NCBI GenBank assembly: GCA_026692665.1
Contig: JAPLOF010000022.1
Location: 85,679-149,678 of the forward strand
Source of the DNA: Planctomycetota bacterium
GTDB lineage: Bacteria > Planctomycetota > UBA1135 > GCA-002686595
Reading direction: 5' to 3'
DNA length: 64,000 nucleotides
In this document: positions 34,303 through 43,027 of the stretch, one piece after another
Position numbering within the stretch: position 1 is the stretch's first letter
Layout: each line of letters opens with the position of its first letter
Position numbers and translations under genes: made by a program
The notes under the pieces: generated by a model
Told to the model about the DNA's origin: nothing
Database searches by the model: none
Seen by the model: the letters and a program-made list of their open reading frames with translations, nothing else

Positions 34303-35439
34303 TCAGCCAGGAATGCCGATCGCGCGCGCGACGAGCGCCGCTTCGCGCATCACCGCGACGTCGTGGACGCGCAGGATCTCGGCACCGCCGAGGACGCCGA
34401 GCGTCACTGCTGCCGCCGTGCCGCCGATGCGCTGCTCGGGCGGGGTGTCGACCCCCGTGATCTTCGGGATGAACGACTTGCGCGAGACGCCCAACAGGAT
34501 GGGGAGGCCGAGCGAGCGCAGCTCGGGCAGGCGACGCAGGAGCTCCAGGTTGTGTTCGAGCGTCTTCCCGAACCCGATGCCCGGATCGATCCAGAGCCTG
34601 TGGCGGGCGATGCCGGCCTCGAGCGCGCGGAAGCACCGTTCGCGCAGGAAATTGGCGACCTCGGCGACGACCTCGTCGTAGCGCGGCGCCGTCTGCATGG
34701 TGCGCGGTTCGCCTTGCATGTGCATCGCCACGAAGCTGGCCTTGTGCTTCGCGACGACGGCCAGCATCGCCGCGTCGGCGAGCCCGGCCGAGACGTCGTT
34801 GACGATCGTCGCACCGGCCTCGAGCGCGGCGCGGGCGACGGCCGCTCTGCGCGTATCGGTGCTGATCGGGATGCGCGTGAGCTTTGCGAGCTCCGTGATC
34901 ACGGGCACGACGCGGCGCAGCTCTTCCTCGACGGAGACGGGGTCGGAGCCCGGGCGCGTCGATTCGCCGCCGATGTCGAGCAGGTCCGCGCCTTCCGCGA
35001 CGAGGGCGAGCGCGCGGGCGACTGCGCGCGACGGATCGAGGTGCTCTCCGCCGTCGGAGAAGCTGTCGGGCGTGACGTTGACGACGCCCATGAGGCGCAG
35101 CCGCCCGAACGGCAGGTTCGCGCGCTCGTGCGCGGCGAGCAACGCCGCGACCGCGGGCGTCGCGAGCTCCGGTTGCTCGAGGACGAACCGTGGGCAGCCG
35201 AGGACGTCGCGCCCGCTGCCCGTGGCTGTCGGCAGGAGCGATTTCGAGACCGCTGCGAGTCGCGCGAGTTCGTCAGTCCCCAGGCCGCCGGTCCGGAACG
35301 AGACCTCCACCCAACCGGCCAGGCCTCCGACCGCAGGCGGCGGCCTCGTGGGCGCGACCGAAGCGCGCGCCGGAAGGGCCAGCGGCGAAAGACGGCGCGC
35401 GACCTCGCCGAAGACGGGGTCGCGCGCCAGATCGGTCAT
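34303..35439 (-). CDS. folP: Dihydropteroate synthase with N-terminal extension
   Basis: A 378-residue enzyme joining dihydropterin pyrophosphate to p-aminobenzoate in folate synthesis. The catalytic TIM-barrel begins near residue 115: MGVVNVTPDSFSDGG, DIGGESTRPG, NDVSAG, WIDPGIGFGKT and LLGVSRKSF are all present. About 110 residues precede it, roughly a third more than the E. coli enzyme, with no motif I recognise. ATG 35439 lies 19 bases after the ftsH stop. Confidence 0.94.
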   Translation of the reverse strand: MTDLARDPVFGEVARRLSPLALPARASVAPTRPPPAVGGLAGWVEVSFRTGGLGTDELARLAAVSKSLLPTATGSGRDVLGCPRFVLEQPELATPAVAALLAAHERANLPFGRLRLMGVVNVTPDSFSDGGEHLDPSRAVARALALVAEGADLLDIGGESTRPGSDPVSVEEELRRVVPVITELAKLTRIPISTDTRRAAVARAALEAGATIVNDVSAGLADAAMLAVVAKHKASFVAMHMQGEPRTMQTAPRYDEVVAEVANFLRERCFRALEAGIARHRLWIDPGIGFGKTLEHNLELLRRLPELRSLGLPILLGVSRKSFIPKITGVDTPPEQRIGGTAAAVTLGVLGGAEILRVHDVAVMREAALVARAIGIPG

Positions 35440-35458
35440 CGGATCGAGCTCTCGCCGC

Positions 35459-37825
35459 TCAAGCCGGCGACAGGCCCGGCGTGCCGGGCAGCTCGCCGCC
35501 GCTCGCGGGCTTCGGCGCGTTCTTGGCCGCCTCGGCGCGCGCGCTCGCCGTGCGCGGCACGACGTGCGGGACACCCGGACGCAACGAGTCGAGGGACGCG
35601 CCGCGCAGGATCTCCTTCACCTCTTCGCCGGTGATCGTCTCGTAGCGCATGAGCGCCGTGGCCAGGCTCTCGACGGCTCCGCGGTTCGCGCGGATCAGCA
35701 CTTCGGCGCGCTCGTACGCCTCGCGCAGGAACCGCTGGATCTCCTGGTCGATCTCGCGCGCGGTCTCCTCGCTGTGCCATTTCGAGCTCATCAGCTCGGT
35801 GCCCAGGAACTCGCTGCCCTGGCGCTCGGCGTAGTTCACCGGCCCGACCTTGTCGCTCATGCCGAGCTCCGCGACCATCCGCCGCGCGAGCTCCGTGTTC
35901 TGCTTGATGTCGCTCGACGCGCCGGCCGAGATGTCGCCGCAGAACTCGGCCTCCGCGATGCGGCCGCCGTAACCCACCGCCAGCTGGCCGACGAGTCGGC
36001 GGCGCTGCATGTGGTACTGCTCCTTCTCGGGCATGAACGTCGTCAGGCCGAGAGCGCGTCCGCGCGGCACGATCGTCACCTTCGTCGGCGGATCGACCTC
36101 GGGGATCATCGCGCCGACGACCGCGTGACCGGCCTCGTGGTACGCGGTGATCTTGCGGTCGGCCTCTTCCATCTCGCGCGAGCGCTTCTGGCGCCCGAAC
36201 ATGACCTTCTCGCGCGCCTCCTCGAGGTGCTCCATGTAGATCTCGTCGCGACGCTGCAACGCGGCCATGATCGCGGCCTCGTTGATGATCGCGGCCAGAT
36301 CGGCGCCGGAATAGCCGGGCGTCCCACGCGCGAGGCGCGTGACGTCGACGTCGCCGCCGACCTTCACCTTCTTCAGGTGGACCTTCAGGATCTGCTCGCG
36401 ACCATTCAGGTCGGGCAGGTCGATCGTGACTTCGCGGTCGAAGCGGCCGGGGCGCAGGAGCGCGGGGTCGAGCACGTCCGGACGGTTCGTGGCCGCGATG
36501 ACGATGATGCCCTCGTCGGTGCCGAAGCCGTCCATCTCGACAAGGATCGCGTTGAGCGTCTGCTCGCGCTCGTCGTGACCGCCGCCCATGCCGGAACCGC
36601 GGCGGCGTCCGACGGCGTCGATCTCGTCCAGGAAGATGATGCAGGGCGAATTCTCGCGCGCCTGCTTGAACAGGTCGCGCACTCGGCTCGCGCCCACACC
36701 CACGAACATCTCGACGAAGTCCGAGCCGCTGATCGAGAAGAAGGGGACCTCCGCCTCGCCGGCGATCGCCTTGGCGAGCAGCGTCTTGCCGCAGCCCGGC
36801 GAGCCGACGAGCAGCACGCCGCGCGGGATCCGTCCGCCCAGGCGCGTGAAGCGGCCCGGGTTCTTCAGGAACTCGACGATCTCCTTGACCTCGTCCTTCG
36901 CCTCGTCCGCGCCGGCCACGTCGTCGAACGTGACGTTGACGTGGTTCTCCTTGCTGTAGAGCTGCGCGCGCGAGCGCCCGAAGTTCATCACGCCGCCCGC
37001 TCCGCCCTGGTTGCGCATCTGGCGCATGAAGAACAGGACGATGACGAACAGGAGGATCAGCGGGCCCCACATGAAGAGCGCCTGCGTGAGCAGCGAACTC
37101 GACTCCGAGGCCTTCGTGCCGGTCGTCTTCGAGATGTCGAACGAGATGGACTCGATCGGCACCGAGCGCGCGCGCAGCATGCCGGTCAGCGCGGCGAAGT
37201 CCGTGACGTCCTCGACCTCGAGCCACACCGTGCCCGACGCGGCCGGCAGGTGGAACGGCGGATCGTTGGCCTCCACTTCCTTCCAGGCGGACAGCGGGCG
37301 GGCCGTCGCCTGGATCAGCATGCGGTCGGTCTGCGGGTGCGAGAGCGACGTCTGCTTCTGGACGACCGCGTCGCCCGGCTTCGCGTCGGCGGGCTTCGTC
37401 GGAGCGCCTTCCTGCACGACCTCGCCGTAGGCGGTCAAGTGGCGCGCGGAGACGGGCTGGTACCAGCCGCCTTCGAGCGCGCGCTGCAGGTCCGCGGGGC
37501 GGATCGGCTGGATGTTCTGCGCGGCCTTGAGCTCGCGGTACAGCGATTCGCGCTGCCCGACCTCGGCGAAGCGCACGGCGAAGAGGCGCCCGTCCTTGAG
37601 CGACCCCTCGACGATGTTCGAGCCGACGATCTCCTGCGCGTCGACGTCGCCGCTGTAGAGGTACCACTCGTACAGGTCCTGGGTCAGGTCCATGCGCGGT
37701 CGCATGCGCTGACCACCCCACACGAGGAAGATCGCGACGAGGACGAACAGGATCAGGGCGAACGAACCGAACGAACGCGTCTTGCGCGCCTTGTCCTGGT
37801 TCTCCTTGTTCTTCGGTTCGGGCAT
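35459..37825 (-). CDS. ftsH: ATP-dependent zinc metalloprotease FtsH
   Basis: A 788-residue membrane AAA protease degrading misfolded and regulatory membrane proteins. Transmembrane helices lie at about 21-37 and 247-267. Walker A is GSPGCGKT (341-348, more often GPPGTGKT), Walker [10 protein letters not shown] (398-406), the second region of homology [19 protein letters not shown] and the zinc site HEAGH (563-567). The segment between the two helices is about 210 residues, far longer than in E. coli (whole protein 644-647 residues). The start is ATG 37825, before [10 protein letters not shown]. Confidence 0.97.
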   Translation of the reverse strand: MPEPKNKENQDKARKTRSFGSFALILFVLVAIFLVWGGQRMRPRMDLTQDLYEWYLYSGDVDAQEIVGSNIVEGSLKDGRLFAVRFAEVGQRESLYRELKAAQNIQPIRPADLQRALEGGWYQPVSARHLTAYGEVVQEGAPTKPADAKPGDAVVQKQTSLSHPQTDRMLIQATARPLSAWKEVEANDPPFHLPAASGTVWLEVEDVTDFAALTGMLRARSVPIESISFDISKTTGTKASESSSLLTQALFMWGPLILLFVIVLFFMRQMRNQGGAGGVMNFGRSRAQLYSKENHVNVTFDDVAGADEAKDEVKEIVEFLKNPGRFTRLGGRIPRGVLLVGSPGCGKTLLAKAIAGEAEVPFFSISGSDFVEMFVGVGASRVRDLFKQARENSPCIIFLDEIDAVGRRRGSGMGGGHDEREQTLNAILVEMDGFGTDEGIIVIAATNRPDVLDPALLRPGRFDREVTIDLPDLNGREQILKVHLKKVKVGGDVDVTRLARGTPGYSGADLAAIINEAAIMAALQRRDEIYMEHLEEAREKVMFGRQKRSREMEEADRKITAYHEAGHAVVGAMIPEVDPPTKVTIVPRGRALGLTTFMPEKEQYHMQRRRLVGQLAVGYGGRIAEAEFCGDISAGASSDIKQNTELARRMVAELGMSDKVGPVNYAERQGSEFLGTELMSSKWHSEETAREIDQEIQRFLREAYERAEVLIRANRGAVESLATALMRYETITGEEVKEILRGASLDSLRPGVPHVVPRTASARAEAAKNAPKPASGGELPGTPGLSPA

Positions 37826-37965
37826 GGAAGCTCTATCGACGGGGGCGGGCCGATGCTGCAGGAAGAGCCGCGCGGCGGACCACCCATAGCGTAGGGATGG
37901 CGCGCCTTCGATGGGCAGGGTGTGCGCCAAATGCGCGCCCGGGGGCCGAGGGACCGCCTTCGGAA

Positions 37966-37994
37966 CCCGGAACCGGCCACGCGGCCGTTCCGGG
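37966..37994 (-). terminator. Strong hairpin after lptE, likely terminator
   Basis: An inverted repeat of 12 pairs with one bulged base: arm cccggaac-c-ggcc, loop acgc, arm ggcc-gttccggg. On the minus strand it lies 18 bases after the lptE stop and 140 bases before the ftsH start. There is no T-run, so it is not a classic intrinsic terminator; factor-dependent or U-less termination, or mRNA end protection, fits better. It marks a likely boundary between the recO-bamD-lptE unit and the ftsH unit. Confidence 0.6.
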
Positions 37995-38011
37995 GACCTG
38001 TCCTCGGATCT

Positions 38012-38509
38012 TCATTCGAGGGGGGCGAACAACTGGAGGATCAGGTCCTCGGCCACGTACTGGATCGCCCGGTCGCGGGCGTTGGTCTCGCCCTGGGGCT
38101 CGTCCAGCACGTAGCCGATCCAGATCCGCGAACGCTTCTGGGGGCCCAGGGCCCGGTCGGTACGGCGGTCGTACAGTCCGCCCTCGGCCTCGAGGTAGAG
38201 CCCGGTCTCGAGGAGCTTGTTCTCCGCGCTGCGGACCCCGCCGCGGCGCCGGTAGTCGAGGATCACCCCGCGCAGGATCACCTCGGCCGACTCGGGGGCG
38301 GCGATGGGCACGTCCGTGAGCGAGCGCAGCTTGGCCGTCAGGGCGTCCTGCAACGGGCGCTCGACATCGGGCTCCAGCGTCTTGTTTCCGAAGTAGGCCA
38401 CGCCGACGCTGCCGATCCGGTCCGCCACCCGGATTCCCGTGGAGTAACCGCATCCGCCCGCGAGTCCCGCGCTGGCGAGGACGAGTCCGAGGAGGCTCCC
38501 GTGCTTCAA
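38012..38509 (-). CDS. lptE: LptE-like LPS-assembly lipoprotein
   Basis: A 165-residue lipoprotein. The TTG at 38509 overlaps the preceding stop by four bases (TTGA). A signal sequence ends in a lipobox-like GLAGGCGYS, so the mature protein would begin at that cysteine. The body has the LptE/RlpB pattern of an early IRVADRIGSVGVAYFGN strand and PLQDALTAKLRSLTDVP, with a beta hairpin region (VILDYRRRGG). LptE plugs LptD, which inserts LPS in the outer membrane. The family match is moderate; other small lipoproteins are possible. Confidence 0.75.
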   Translation of the reverse strand: MKHGSLLGLVLASAGLAGGCGYSTGIRVADRIGSVGVAYFGNKTLEPDVERPLQDALTAKLRSLTDVPIAAPESAEVILRGVILDYRRRGGVRSAENKLLETGLYLEAEGGLYDRRTDRALGPQKRSRIWIGYVLDEPQGETNARDRAIQYVAEDLILQLFAPLE

Positions 38510-39597
38510 GGCAGCGCCTCCGTGCCGCTGATGGGGTTCACGGCCGCGGGCAGTCCGCGCTGCCAGTCCTCGGCCTGCTTCACGCGCTCCGCGTCCCCCG
38601 CGTCGCGCGCTTCCTGGATGGCCCGCCGCGCGTGGCGCTGGGCCCCGAACGCGTTCCCGACCGTGTGGTAGAAGCGCGAGATCGAGAGGTCGCTCTCGCA
38701 CAGGCGGACGAGGCAGTCGGCCAATTCGAGGCGCACCTTGGGCTCGAGTTCGTTCGTCCCGTGGGAGACGAGCCACTCCTGGAGCTCTTGCCGGGCCCGG
38801 TCGAGTTCCTGGCGGTCGTACTCGGGGCTCGCCAGCATCCGGAGCCGCAGCTCGGGCACGCGCGCCTGCGCCTGGATCGCGAGCGGGCTGCCGGGATGGT
38901 TCAGCACCAGGCCCTCGGCGCGCTCGATCGCGAGGCGCCAATCCTGGTCCTGCTCGTAGATCACCGAGAGCGCCATGTAGGCCTCGTCGCAGCGCCGCGC
39001 CCAGGGCGTCTTCAGGATCACGTACTCGAGGATCTCCTGCGCCTCGCCCAGCGTGTCGAACCAGCCGAACAGGGTGGGCGTGTCGTCCTTCAGCGACAGT
39101 CCGATGTCGGCCATCAGGTTGCCCGAGGCGATGCGCTCGTGGTGCAGCGGGAACTTGTCGTCGATGCGCTTCAGGAGCTCGTAGGCGTCGATCGGCTCGC
39201 CGATCTCGACGTAGCGCCGCGCGGCGACGAGGCCGGCCTGCACGGCGATCTGGCGCGGCAGCTCGAGGTCGATCAGGTCCGCCAGGTCGTCCGGGTCCGA
39301 CCCCGGCGCGGAGAGCTGCTCGATGCGCCGCTCCGCGCTCTTCTCGAGCTCGATCTGAACCCGGTCGCGCACATCGGGAGCCAGCCCGACGGCCCGGGAA
39401 GCCGGGACCAGGAGCTCCACGGCCTCCTGGGCGTCGTCGCGTGCCAGGGCGGCCGTGGCCTTCTCGAGGGCCGCGGGGACGTCCTCGGGATCGAGGGCGT
39501 TGTCGCCGCTGAAGAGGCCGGTGGACGAGCAGCCCGACAGGAGGGACAGCGCGAGCGCCACGGCGCAGGCCAGGATCGAACGCGGGAGTCGAGTCAC
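38506..39597 (-). CDS. Tetratricopeptide lipoprotein, BamD/YfiO-like
   Basis: A 363-residue lipoprotein starting at GTG 39597 in a four-base overlap with recO. The signal peptide ends in LSLLSGCSSTG, a good lipobox. The mature part is helical with TPR-like pairs such as YELLKRIDDKFPLHHERIAS and AYMALSVIYEQDQDWRLAIE. This resembles outer-membrane assembly lipoprotein BamD or related TPR lipoproteins, although it is longer than the roughly 245 residues of BamD. It is translationally coupled to lptE, consistent with an outer-membrane assembly role. Confidence 0.72.
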   Translation of the reverse strand: MTRLPRSILACAVALALSLLSGCSSTGLFSGDNALDPEDVPAALEKATAALARDDAQEAVELLVPASRAVGLAPDVRDRVQIELEKSAERRIEQLSAPGSDPDDLADLIDLELPRQIAVQAGLVAARRYVEIGEPIDAYELLKRIDDKFPLHHERIASGNLMADIGLSLKDDTPTLFGWFDTLGEAQEILEYVILKTPWARRCDEAYMALSVIYEQDQDWRLAIERAEGLVLNHPGSPLAIQAQARVPELRLRMLASPEYDRQELDRARQELQEWLVSHGTNELEPKVRLELADCLVRLCESDLSISRFYHTVGNAFGAQRHARRAIQEARDAGDAERVKQAEDWQRGLPAAVNPISGTEALP

Positions 39598-40544
39598 GGG
39601 GCGGGTCGGACGGCGCGCTCCACCGGAGCGTTGCGGTTGTGCACGGAGAGGAAGGCGCGGTGGGAGCGGGGCCGCGTCTCGAGATGGTAGTCGAGGAAGC
39701 GCTCGATCCAGTCGCGGACGCGGACGATCCGTTCCGGGGCCGCGTCGGCCGGCCAATTCCCCGTTCCGAGGAGCCGCGCGTCGTCGAGGACGCGCACCGG
39801 CAGGGTGCCGACGCGCAGGCCGCGGGCGCGGCCCTCCTCGGCGCAGCGGGCACACAGGCGGCCGCCCGCGCCGGCCGAGAACTGGACCCGCGCGTCGCGG
39901 CCGGGAGCGACGGGCGCCGGGCCCCCGCAGGCGGCGCACAGGACGAGCGACGGCGTGAATCCCAGGTGGTCGAGGTAGTCGAGCTCGAAGTGCGCGAGCT
40001 CCACGTCGGCGGCCGTGTCGGTTGGGGAACGAGCGGCGAGCGCGCTCGTCGCCGCTCGCGAGGCGCTCGCAGGCCTGCCCGCCGGGCGGACGGGGAGCGC
40101 GTCTTCGGACGGGCTGTCGCCATCCTCGCCCGGGGCTCCGCTCCGGTCGGCGGGCGTCGCGAGCGCGTCGAGCGCGTCGAGCGCCGACTCGACGCGCGCG
40201 AAGAGCCGCGCATCCGGCGGGCCGACGCGCGACGCCCGAGCGGAGCGCTCGAGCACGGTCGTCGCCGCCCGGAACGCCGCGAGCGAGCCCGCCACGTGCC
40301 GGCGCCGCTTCCACACGTCGCCGGCCCGCAGGTCGGCCAGCTCGCGCCCGGGCGACTGGTTCCACTCGAGGTCGAGCGTGTCGAACAGGTCGAGCACGCA
40401 ATAGAAGCGCGACGTCGTCCGGAACGCGCCGCGCGCCAGCAGGTGGACGCGTCCGTGCGCCGCCGTCACGACGTGCGCGACGAGCGAGGACTCGCTCCAC
40501 GGATGGCGCTGCAGGACGAGCGCTCGATCGTGCCGGACCGGCAT
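39594..40544 (-). CDS. recO: DNA repair protein RecO
   Basis: A 316-residue protein of the RecF recombination pathway, which loads RecA on SSB-coated DNA. The N-terminal OB-fold domain opens ALVLQRHPWSESSLVAHV and has the family's GRVHLLARGAF. A C-terminal zinc site shows CAACGG and CARC. The middle (about 130-185) holds an Ala/Ser/Pro-rich insertion without homology. ATG 40544; its stop overlaps the TPR lipoprotein gene. Confidence 0.9.
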   Translation of the reverse strand: MPVRHDRALVLQRHPWSESSLVAHVVTAAHGRVHLLARGAFRTTSRFYCVLDLFDTLDLEWNQSPGRELADLRAGDVWKRRRHVAGSLAAFRAATTVLERSARASRVGPPDARLFARVESALDALDALATPADRSGAPGEDGDSPSEDALPVRPAGRPASASRAATSALAARSPTDTAADVELAHFELDYLDHLGFTPSLVLCAACGGPAPVAPGRDARVQFSAGAGGRLCARCAEEGRARGLRVGTLPVRVLDDARLLGTGNWPADAAPERIVRVRDWIERFLDYHLETRPRSHRAFLSVHNRNAPVERAVRPAP

Positions 40545-40571
40545 GGGCCGGCAACGTAACCCACCGGCCGG

Positions 40572-41921
40572 CTACGTCAGCGCCCGTTCCACGTTCGCCG
40601 GTGCGCGGGCGGCGATCACGGGCTCGCCGGCGCGGACGACGGCGACACGCAGCACCCGCCGGTCGCTGGCCTCCAGGACGCGGAACTCCGCGCCAGTGGT
40701 CTTCACGACCTCGCCCTTCTTCGGGACGTGCCCCAGCTCCGAGAGGACGAAACCGGCCAACGTTTCGTAGCCGCCCTCCTCGGGGATCTCCGTGCCGAGC
40801 GCCTCGTTGACCTCGGACACGTGCAGGGACGCGTCCACGTCCGCGCTGCCGTCGGGCAGCCGACGGATCGCGAGCGGGGCGCCGTCGTCGCGCTCGCTGG
40901 CGATGTCGCCCACGAGCTCGACGACGATGTCCCCGAGGGTCACGAGTCCCGCCGTGCCGCCGTACTCGTCGAGCACGATCGCGATCTTGATCTTCTCGCG
41001 CCGGAACTCGGCCAGGAGCTGGCGCACGCTCTTCGTCTCGGGCACGAAGTGCGCCTGGCGCACCAGCGCGCGCAGGCTCTCGCCTTCCAGGCGGCCCTCC
41101 GCCGCCGCGAGCACCACGTCCCGCGCGCTGACCATGCCGAGGATCGTGTCCAGCGAGCCGTCGTAGACGGGGATGCGGCTGTGCCCGCACTCGGCCAGCA
41201 CGAGCGCCGCGCCGGCGAGCCCGTCGCGCACCTCGACGCCGAAGATCTCGGTGCGCGGCGTCATCAGGGTCGAGACCGCGACATCGCGCGTCTCGATCAC
41301 GTTGCCGATGATCTCGCGCTCGGTCGCGTCGAGGTCGCCCGACAGCTCGGCCTCCTCGATGACCTCGCGCAGGCCCTCGACGATCTGGCGCGAGGCGGCC
41401 GGGTTCTGGTCCAGGCCGATGGCGCGTTGCACCCCGGCGCGGACGCCTTCGAAGGCGCGGACGACGAGGCGGATGGGGAGCTGCAGCGCGTGGAACCCGG
41501 GCAGGGCCCGGCGCAAGAGCGCGTCGCCGCGGTGGGCCGCGAGCGCCGCCGGCAGGGCGTCGCAGAAGATCAGGATCACGGGGATCGAAAGGAGCAGAGC
41601 CAGGGCCAGGTGGCCCCAGGTGCCCGGTTCGTCCAGCGCCAGGGCGCGGAACACGAGGATCGGGATCGCGGCGCGGCAGGCCACCTCGAAGAGGCCGGCG
41701 CTCGTCGCCAACGTGTCGGCCTGCGCGACGAGGGGTTCGAGCCGCGCGTGCCGGCTCGGGGAGAGGTCGGAGAGGAGCCGCGAGGGCGTCGAGCGCCCGA
41801 GCGCGAGGCGCAGGGTCGCGAAGAAGCTCGCGCCGAGGACGATCGGAACCAGGGGCAGGGTCCGCGCGGCGGCCTCGGCGAGGCTCGGCAGGAGATCGGG
41901 CGGTGGGCTGGAGGCGAGCAA
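40572..41921 (-). CDS. HlyC/CorC-family CBS-domain membrane protein
   Basis: A 449-residue protein from TTG 41921. Three hydrophobic segments (about 18-38, 79-100 and 107-127) form a CNNM/DUF21-like membrane region. A CBS-domain pair follows (about 195-330; MTPRTEIFGVEV, HSRIPVYDGSLDTILG, IAIVLDEYGGTAGLVT), then the CorC_HlyC domain (about 355-445; GGYETLAGFVLSELGHVPKKGE). Members are linked to magnesium or cobalt export and sodium-coupled transport. No ribosome site is clear at the TTG; the start is uncertain. Confidence 0.9.
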   Translation of the reverse strand: MLASSPPPDLLPSLAEAAARTLPLVPIVLGASFFATLRLALGRSTPSRLLSDLSPSRHARLEPLVAQADTLATSAGLFEVACRAAIPILVFRALALDEPGTWGHLALALLLSIPVILIFCDALPAALAAHRGDALLRRALPGFHALQLPIRLVVRAFEGVRAGVQRAIGLDQNPAASRQIVEGLREVIEEAELSGDLDATEREIIGNVIETRDVAVSTLMTPRTEIFGVEVRDGLAGAALVLAECGHSRIPVYDGSLDTILGMVSARDVVLAAAEGRLEGESLRALVRQAHFVPETKSVRQLLAEFRREKIKIAIVLDEYGGTAGLVTLGDIVVELVGDIASERDDGAPLAIRRLPDGSADVDASLHVSEVNEALGTEIPEEGGYETLAGFVLSELGHVPKKGEVVKTTGAEFRVLEASDRRVLRVAVVRAGEPVIAARAPANVERALT

Positions 41922-42174
41922 GGCGGGCGCGGCGGGGACCCGGACGGGTCCCGGGGGGAGGTGATCGTACCTTCCGGATCCGGACCGGACCGGCCTCGGC
42001 CGTTACGGGGGCGGAACGTGGGCGCGGGCTGCCGTGCGCCGGTCCGTTCCTGGAACGCCCATTCCGGAGGCCGGCCTGGCTCGGAAGTCCTTTCCCAGCC
42101 TGGGTTTGCCGATTCCTGGGCATTCGGGGTCCGGGCCGGAGGCAGGTGGCACGACCCTCGCAATCCGGGGCGGC

Positions 42175-42951
42175 GTGGTCACGCTCCCCCAAACCGCCGG
42201 TGGTTCCGTCCGACTTCCACTCCACCTCGGCGCGCTGCAGCGCCTGCGCCAGCGCGGCGTGCTGCTCGAGCCACGCAGCGGGGAAAGCAGCGACGAGCAC
42301 GCCGCGCGGCTCGAGACCGAGCTGATGCTCGCCTTCCGGGAGACCGGCGCCAGCGACGACTTCGAGGCCCTGTACGACCACGCCCGCGGACCGCTGCTCC
42401 TGTGGATCACGGCACTCGCCGCCGGTCGGCGCGCCGGGCTCGAGGCGCCCGAGCTGCTTCAGGACACGTTCGTCAACGTCTACCGCTACGCGCAGAGCTT
42501 CCGCGACCACGGCCCGCGCAGCTTCCGCGTCTGGTCGCGCACGATCGCCGGGAACCTGGTCCGCCGCACCCGCTGCGAACGCCGTCGTTCCCTCCAGGAC
42601 ATGCCCGAGGGCCTCCAGGAGCCGCCGGACCGGCGTGCTGGACCGGCCGCGGAGCTGTTCGAGGCCGAGGACGAGCGCATCCTCCAGCGCGCCTGGTTCC
42701 TGCTGCTGTCGCGCTACCTCGCGGCCTACGAGCAACTGTCCGAGCGCGACCGCGCCGCGTTGCACCTGGTCGAAGTCGAGGGGCACAGCTATCAGGACGC
42801 CTGCAAGCGCCTCCACGTCGGCCTCTCGAACCTCAAGATGATCCTCTTCCGCGCCCGCCGCCGGATCCGCGCCGCGATCTCGGCCGACTTCGGCGTGCCG
42901 CTGCCGCGCGAGACGCCGGTCCGGCCGGTCCGGCTGATGCGCGCCGGCTGA
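42175..42951 (+). CDS. RNA polymerase sigma factor, ECF-like
   Basis: About 258 residues from GTG 42175 (ggggcgg upstream); GTG 42259 or ATG 42325 are alternatives that would give a more usual ECF length. Sigma region 2 is seen in FEALYDHARGPLLLWI and PELLQDTFVNVYRYAQSF. Region 4 is YEQLSERDRAALHLVEVEG followed by HSYQDACKRLHVGLSNLKM, a helix-turn-helix. No anti-sigma factor gene is adjacent, so its control is not evident. It is divergent from the CorC-like gene across about 250 bases. Confidence 0.85.
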   Translation: MVTLPQTAGGSVRLPLHLGALQRLRQRGVLLEPRSGESSDEHAARLETELMLAFRETGASDDFEALYDHARGPLLLWITALAAGRRAGLEAPELLQDTFVNVYRYAQSFRDHGPRSFRVWSRTIAGNLVRRTRCERRRSLQDMPEGLQEPPDRRAGPAAELFEAEDERILQRAWFLLLSRYLAAYEQLSERDRAALHLVEVEGHSYQDACKRLHVGLSNLKMILFRARRRIRAAISADFGVPLPRETPVRPVRLMRAG

Positions 42952-43027
42952 CGCGCGGATCGCCGGTCTGGCGAGGAGGGGGCGCCGGTGCCATCCTCCC
43001 GGACTCGCGGACGCCCGCGAGCCCCGC

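Noticed and set aside
42147..42162. A second sigma-54-like site (tggcac-gaccc-tcgca) upstream of the ECF-like sigma factor gene
   Set aside because: The -12 part reads TCGC instead of TTGC, and a start there would fall at the chosen GTG. One mismatch in a key position in such GC-rich DNA is not enough.
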